Shown here: in pieces, positions 56,501-64,000 of the stretch
Numbering within the stretch: position 1 is the stretch's first letter
Layout of the letters: each line of letters begins with the position of its first letter
Assembly: GCA_014526335.1 (NCBI GenBank)
Contig: JACTAT010000340.1
Span: 131,827 to 195,826 of the forward strand
Origin: Chrysaora quinquecirrha
Taxonomy: Eukaryota; Cnidaria; Scyphozoa; Semaeostomeae; Pelagiidae
DNA: 64,000 bases
Direction: 5' to 3'
Made by a program: the position numbers and the translations under genes
Notes under the pieces: generated by a model
Database searches by the model: none
The model's input: the letters and a program-made list of their open reading frames with translations, nothing else
Told to the model about the DNA's origin: nothing

Positions 56501-59500
56501 TTTTGGCACAAGGCACAAAATGTGATTGTCGCGCTGTAGACTACATGTTTTAATAAACATTGGACTACATTGCTTAAACGAGATTGACAGAGTTGAAATA
56601 GTACTTCTACTGTAAATTAGGATTTTTCTATCAAAAATGCCAAACGACAAAGATTTTACTTTGTGATAACATTGCAAATTCAAAATAATTTAAACATGTT
56701 TTTTAGCTCAAACTCGAAAAATTTTGTGGAGGCTTGGCAAAAATTAAGATATTCCTATAAAACTTTGATAACACTATAACACTATTCCTAAAAATTGTGT
56801 AACAGATTGTTAAGAAATTCCGCTCAGGCCTTCGCTCAGATGGTATTATATTATGGCGTCTCTACATTGCAGAACTTCTTTACATTTACATTTCCTGTGG
56901 ATAATGATGGCTATTGAAATCTAGGATATCCTACAATAGGATGTATGGCGCTGTCTAATCACGTGTAATTTACCCTACACAATGTGTTGCACATAACGTA
57001 TTGTGGATAAAATGGAAAAAAGTAATTTCTGCATTTTCAACAAATTGTTCTGACGGGAGACATGATCAGCTTCATGATTTCTGAAATGAGCCCTTCAGAG
57101 AAGTTGCACAATCTACAAACACTTATTTCTTATAGGAAACTCTTATTAAGAAACCCAGACTCTCGAAAGGCCAAAAAATTTATGAACGTTCTTCACCTAA
57201 GAAACTTTCCATCCCACTCTGCAAAATATTTTTAAATTTTTTCGTTTCTTATTAAAAAATAACGGTACAGCAAAAGCTAGCACATGAGAACCACGTTCCG
57301 CTATTGATTCCTGAAACATCCCTTCTAGAAAAGAGCTCTTTAATAGAAGGAATGGATTTGAAATGACACACCCAAGTTACATTTCAACCATTTCAATCCC
57401 TGCATTTTACTCTCCACAGCTGGGCTGGCGGATAAAGTCTAAAGGCAAACCGCCCTTTTATAACCAAAGCCCGTTTCCTTTGATGTTGGAAAGCCTCGCC
57501 CGTGACGTTTTTTAACGGATATCTAGGGATGGCATCTAAACAATAATATTAAACAAGTACTATTTCATTCGTCCCAGGAATTCAAACAAATCTCAAGGGG
57601 CGTTTACGTATAATGTTCTGTCATATGAGGGTACTTACCGAGGGTATGTTGACTGCTTGTGCTTTCTTACTACTTTTAGTTTTAAGATCCCTGTTTTCAT
57701 CCTCCAACTTTGCAATTCTCGCCTTCATAGCTGCAATTTCTTTCTGAATTTCCATTTTGGTTTTTTCAGCGAAGATGTACGCAATAGCAAAATTCCTAAA
57801 TAGAATCTGTGATGGAAGTTAAGTTCGCTGCACGCAATGCAGCATTCTTCTGCCACGCCTTTTTAAATGGTTCAATCAGAGAGCGTGCACAACATCACAT
57901 GACCTTGACGACTGCTTGATTTTCTTTCAATCTTTTTAGTTTCAAAAAATGTCCTTGATTACCTTCTTTTGTTTTCATTAGGGATACAAAAGCAATTTCA
58001 TCAAATTCAAAGATCAATTAGATCACTATTATTTTTGTGCTCGTAAAAATTATAGCGTCATAATACCTTTTCTTCTCAGTTAGATCATTATGTTTGTCAG
58101 CCAATCATTTAGAGGACCGCAGAATACCTTTAAATACGACCTGATCCATAATTGTTAAGTATCTTTCTATTTTAACCAAACATCACATCCTATACAGACA
58201 TCAAGTTATTTGTATGTGAAACGTCTTCTCAGTTATGGAGCGCTGTGTATGTACTAAATGTAAAGGGGAGAAACTCCTTTCTCGACGTTCATTGAGTATC
58301 ATCTTGACGATACGGACGCATGTCAGAACGAAATGAAAACGCCAGTCATTCTAATTTAAGCAATGCTGCGAAATTCAAGCCGAGTCTAATGTGTTAATAC
58401 AAGGTGCGTTTATCGTATGTTATGTTATTTCGAAATGCTATATTATGTCGAAAGGCTTTGTCTTCGAAAGGCTATACACAAACCAGCCATTTTTTTAATA
58501 AAACTACTCATTTTAACTGTATGTTTGAATTTTAGACGAGGAGGAAACGGAAAACGAAACGGAATTTGAGTACTACGATAATTTTCAAGAACCTATGAAT
58601 ACCTCAGCTGAGGAAACTGGTAAATATTTATTTCCATTATGTTAACAATATAATGCGCAGTATCATCAATTTCATATCTTGATTTTGCTTCTGTTGTTCC
58701 ATGGTGCTTTTGTCGAACAAGCTTCTGACTAGCAATATGCCGTTTTTTTTTCACCAGATAGCGATGGACATAACTGCAATGCAGACTGTAGTAGTGACGA
58801 CGAATTCAATGAAACTTTGGGAGAAAGAATTGCCTTTGAAGGTAGGAAAACATTTTTCGACCACGCCCTTTTTAAATTGAGAGACACCATTTTCTATAAT
58901 AGAAAACGCACTTTTTATGCAGTAAGACCCCCTTTTCACATGAGAAAAAAGGTTTAGAAAGAAACTGTACGCATTTTTGCTTTTCATGTGTTATCTTGTA
59001 CACTTCTATGAAGACTTAAATTGATTTTTTTGTTCATATTCACCTATTAAAAATTATACAGCAGTTTATGACGCAGTTTTTGACATGGTGAACTATCAAA
59101 AACTGACATTTTTGTAAAAAAAACCGTCCATCGGAGACTACTTATGGCTTTTCTGAAATCAAGAAACTCTTCGGACTAAGCTTCAGACACAGCCTACTAT
59201 ATGGCTCAGAGCATAGTTTGTAAACAAAAATTAGTATATGGCTCTGTATGAACGGCTTTTACAAATGTTAAGTGACCCCATTCCAACTTTTCATTGCAGT
59301 AAAAGATTTCTTTCTCTTTCGGGATGGCTAGCCACCCCATCAACCCCCTTGATCAGGCTCTGTGATAGTTGTTGTTAACCTGTATGAGATATTATTATAC
59401 TATATTTTTTATTTCTCCTCGCAGGAGACGCTGTTGCAGAAAGTGTTTCTCTTCTGGACATCGACGCAGGTGACAACAGAGAATCGAGTTTGCCATCTGC

Positions 59501-62500
59501 AAACGAAGAAGTGCAGTCTGGAAACGGAGACTTAAGCTTTTCTTTTGCCAGTGGATATCATTGATGATACTTTGGTGGCAAGCAAAATTCAACATTACCA
59601 ATGCAGCTCTGTCTTTCGTTCTACTTCTGGTTGGCTGTTTGCTTGCAGTTGTTAGTCACCCATTTCAGTATTATTTTCCCACCACAGTTTACAGACTGCA
59701 TTCATTTTTCATCCCTGAAGCAGCACTAGAGGATTTTGTAAAAGTAGTATGCCCATCGCTGACGTGTAATGCAGTTTACGATGTTGATGATTCACGTGAA
59801 AATATCCCTGGTGGCATGGTTTCCAAAAAATGTTCATCGAGAGTATTTGGCAGAGAGTGCGGTGAACAGCTTCTGTATGTGAGACATTTGTCGAATGGAA
59901 AAAAAACACTTGTGCCTTACAAAATATTTATGTTTCATGCACCTAGTCAATGGTTGAGGGAACTTTATCAATCTAAAAACTTTAGAGAGCTTCTTAGATG
60001 TCGTTTGCAAAAGCCGAGGGTGCCTGGGTATTCTGAGGACATTTGGGATGGCAAATTATGGCAAGAATTCCAGACAGATAACGAGGGGAAGAGCTTGCTG
60101 AAAGAAAAGGACAACATTGCATTTATGCTAAATATTGACTGGTTCAAACCATTTAAGCGAAGTCAGTACAGTGTCGGGGCCATTTATCTGTCAATTCTGA
60201 ATCTTCCTCGATCCGAACGACAATTGAAGAAGTGGACACACCTGGTAGGGATTATTCCAGGGCCAAGGGAACCGAGAGTTCACATAAATACCTTTTTGAA
60301 GCCATTGGTGGAAGACTTGCTCCAGTTATGGAGGGGTGTAAACATTTTAATTAAGCAGTCAGGTGAAATTGTACCCGTTCGTGGATTCCTTCTATGTATT
60401 GCTTGCGATATCCCTGCTCTGAGGAAAACCACACAATTCTTAAGCCATAAAGGGAGGAAAGGTTGCAACATGTGCGAAATTCAAGGAGAAAGAGAATGCA
60501 TAGACGGGAGGCAAACTGGAAGAATGAGCTACTACTCACACAACGCAGCATTTACTCCACGATCAAAAACGAATGTTTTAAGGCAATCAGCAGCTTATAC
60601 CCGAGCAAGAAATAGAGCAGAAGCTGACAGAATTGCTAAGCAAAACGGGTACGTTACACTGAACTGCACAGATTACCGTACTGGGATCCTGTAAAAATGT
60701 GTTCTGTGGACCCTATGCACGCACTGTTGCTTGGGTTGGTAAAGAACGAGGTCACAATGCTGTTGAATACCGATACAGATTCACCTGCATTATCACCAAG
60801 TAAAAGAGAAGAATTTCGTAAGAGATTGAAAGACATAAAAATTCCATCCGACTGTGGAAGACTACCGGACTCTTTGTTAGAAAAAACTAGTTTGGATGGT
60901 TTCACGGCACAACAGTGGCTTATTTTTGCAACTATATACGCTAGAGCCTGCCTTTTAGAGCTGATTCCAAAGAAACAGTACGAATGTCTTCGAATATTAT
61001 GCGAAATTGTAGAATTGACAGCCAAACACCGTTTGAAAGCTACGGAAGTAGAAACACTGAAAACAACTGATAGAGCAACACCATCACATTTTTTGTAAAG
61101 TCTACGGTAAATGGAATGTATCGATAAATTATCACATGATGCTACATTTACCTGAGACGATCAAAAATTTTGGACCATGTCATGTCTTTTGGTGCTTCGC
61201 ATTCGAGAGAATGAATGGGATCCTAGGCGCACTGCCCACTAGCGGCCGGGTTATCGAAAAAGATATTTTCAAACGTTTTTTCTTGCAACAACATGTATTA
61301 CCTACCGATGCCTTCCATCTCCTACCATCTGCTCACCAGGGTGCAATAACATCATCTTTTCCCCAAATTATAGATGCGATAAGCGAAACATATGAAGCAG
61401 AAATGCATGATATGAATTACTCGGACGCAGTAGAGAATCTACGATGCGATGAATACCTGTCTGAGCAAGTAGGGCAGCATGATGATCCGTTTGAAAGACA
61501 GTGTTGCATTGAAGCATGTGAAAGTGCATTTGATTTTCAGCCAGCGAAACTTCTGCCCTCTTCGCGCCTGAATAAGGAAATGAGTGCGCAGATGCAAGAT
61601 GAAGTACAAAGGCATCTGGAAACATTGTTTGGAGAACGATTTTCATATCTGTCGCCTTCCTTAGACAAATATGCACGTTGCAAAGTCAATGGCGTGGTTT
61701 TCTCCTCAGACATGCACAGAACTGAGCGTTCGGGAAAAGCCAAAGTATATTGTGCAGTAAATGATGAAGATGCTCCCCAACCCTATTTCTGCAGAATAAT
61801 GTTCTTCTTCAACGCCAAATGTGTTGTCACTGCGGAAACCTCGTCTCAACCTATCCAGAAATCGATACCATTTGCGTACGTGAAATGGTATAGGCCAGGG
61901 AGTGCAAGGGAGGGCAAAGAAAAGGTTTCGTGTCTGCATCAAATCAGAGGAGACTTTTACAAGGATAATAATGTTCTTGGCGTTTATAGACTAATAAATC
62001 GTATTGTGTTAATACCATACAGACAATCGTATTTAGTTGCACAATTGCAGTGCTGAGTTAATGTGTGCCCTCTTTTATTTCCGGTTATGTTAAGGTCTTT
62101 ATATATTACTGATTTCGTATTTTTAATTCTAATGTTTCGTTGTTATTCATACTTTTTCATTGCAACTTTATAACATTGTATCATATATTGTTATATTGTT
62201 ATGTTATGTTTGTAAATTAGGTTAGGAGCCGTCTCAGCCTGTAGACCAAAGACCCCTAATAGGCTACAGTACTGCTACTAAATTTAGTAGCAGTACTGTA
62301 GCCTATTAGGGGTCTTATCCTTATGAGTTTCAACATTTTTCCAAGGAACACAGGAATCGACAGGAATTTAATATATCAAACTGAAAGAGGCAGGCTTGCT
62401 AGTAATTATTTACATTTCAGATTTTCGATTAAAACATACAGGTAATTTATCATTTTACTTGGCACCAGTGAGATATAACATTATTCATCTGTTCGAAATA

Positions 62501-64000
62501 CCTTAAATACAACAGTAGTTATCTGTATGTTTGAAAAGCCCCTGTATTCTACTAATTCTAAAAGGATATGATGCATGTAGGAGTTGAATAATAATTTATC
62601 CAAATAAGAAGCCCTTTTAAATATAACAGTATTCATCTACATGTTTGAAATACCCCCTGTATTCTACCAATTCTAAAAGGATATGATGCATTTAGGAGTT
62701 GAATAATACTTTATCCAAATAAGAAACCCCTTTTAGATATAACAGTATTCATCTACATGTTTGAAATACCCCCTGTATTCTACCAATTGTAAAAGGATAT
62801 GATGAATTTAGGAGTTGAATAATACTTTATCCAAATAAGAAGCCCCTTTTAAATATAACAGTATTCATCTACATGTTTGAAATACCCCCTGTATTCTACT
62901 TATTCTAAAAGGATATGATGAATTTAGGAGTTGAATAATACTTTATCCAAATAAGAAACCCTTTTAGATATAACAGTATTCATCTACATGTTTTAAATAC
63001 CCCCTGTATTCTACTTATTCTAAAAGGATATGATGAATTTAGGAGTTGAATAATACTTTATCCAAATAAGAAACCCCTTTTAAATATAACAGTATTCATC
63101 TACATGTTTGAAATACCCCCTGTATTCTACGATTTCCAAAAGAATATGATGCAGTTAAAAGTTTTATAATACTTTATCCAAATTGCAAACCCCTTTCAAA
63201 TTCAAAAGTATTCATCTACATGTTTGAAATACCACTTGTATTCTATAATTTCCAAAAGAACATGATCTATTTAGAATTTAAATAATACTTCGTTATAATA
63301 AGAAAACCCTTTGAAATACAACAGTATTCAATAGTATTGTCTAAGCGGCGCTGTTATTTCAATATGTGAAAGACTTTGTTCTGTATTCAGTGGATAGAAT
63401 GATGCTTCATCGATATTGTTAGGGCTTGTGAAATACAACAGAATTCATCCATCATTTTAATTACTCTATCGCATTGTACAAGATAAATACGGATGGATGT
63501 ATTTCGAAACTCGTTGAATTCAACAAAGCGCTAATGTCATGGTATTATAAAGGTTAATTATGCCCAAACTGAAAATAACCCGCGTTGTATTTCACCACAG
63601 TTTTACCTGTGTTGCTTGACCGCCGTCTTTCATCAATCACCCATGTCGCGAATCATGTGCTTCCCTCTCAGTGGTAGAGGTGGGCTCTCAAGCTAAGTCT
63701 CTGTCATTGTTTGTTTGCGATTATTATTTTGTTTGCAAAATAACACTGCGGAGTGAAATACCCCTAGGCATCATTCATTTTAAGGATTGTTTTAACATTG
63801 ATTTATTTTTTTTCCCGCTGCAGATGAGGAAGATGATAATATTAAAGTTGGCTTGCAACATTTGACAAATAAAAAAAAACAACAAGAAACGTCAATTTTC
63901 AGAGGCATATTGGATAAATTGTACAAGCCAAGTATTTATGTTACCTGGAGTGGACTATGATATTAATCAATGACATTATTCTACACTGTTATGGATGTGA

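Overview
The window looks like accessory, transposon-dense DNA from an invertebrate metazoan, probably a marine one. It carries a Penelope-like reverse transcriptase, a LINE ORF1 with a 2A-like motif, Ty3/gypsy, Tc1/mariner, harbinger-type and CACTA-type transposases, a virus-like Rep, short GT-AG exons and vertebrate-style satellite DNA. No rRNA, tRNA, CRISPR array or bacterial operon was recognised. A 500-N gap at 1541-2040 indicates a scaffolded assembly. All translations, splice sites and alignments were made by eye.

Layout. 1-1540 is a reverse-oriented piece of a ~1.48-kb satellite that ends at the gap. 2.0-20.7 kb is a graveyard of broken mobile genes: a Penelope-like RT tail (3.9-4.8 kb), a gypsy RNase H/integrase remnant (4.97-6.81 kb, minus), LINE ORF1 with a mutated 2A motif (6.81-7.85 kb), a DDE transposase scrap (9.0-9.6 kb), a LINE RT tail followed by 1 kb of tandem GATCAG/ATGATTAG repeats (10.2-11.5 kb), a zinc-finger/acidic ORF next to an inverted pair of DEDDh-exonuclease-like genes (11.7-13.0 kb), a broken CRESS-type Rep gene (14.3-15.6 kb), a Tc1/mariner transposase (16.5-17.5 kb, minus), an internally deleted LINE (18.2-19.4 kb) and a MULE-like scrap (19.4-19.8 kb).

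20.7-38.3 kb is a forward tandem array of about twelve satellite units. Each unit has eight perfect TGACGTCA palindromes, six of them in pairs 11 bp apart, a TATA-like element beside one pair, a GC-rich GCGGAGC tract, a CAA run, and a 12-bp inverted repeat at the unit junction. The array is interrupted at 38301-47300 by a 9,000-bp G/T-rich stretch with no repeat and no credible gene. Satellite resumes to about 49.1 kb. A 93-bp minisatellite lies at 50.16-51.03 kb.

The best-defined element is an apparently complete CACTA-type (CMC) DNA transposon at 51816-63611. It has CACAG...CTGTG terminal inverted repeats, a TTG target-site duplication on both sides, subterminal repeats at both ends, and two divergently transcribed intron-containing genes. 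The plus gene (58235-62056) encodes a tnp2-like transposase. The minus gene (57755-52780) has about twelve small exons and encodes a protein I do not recognise. Most frame breaks in these two genes fall in homopolymers, so they may be assembly errors rather than decay.
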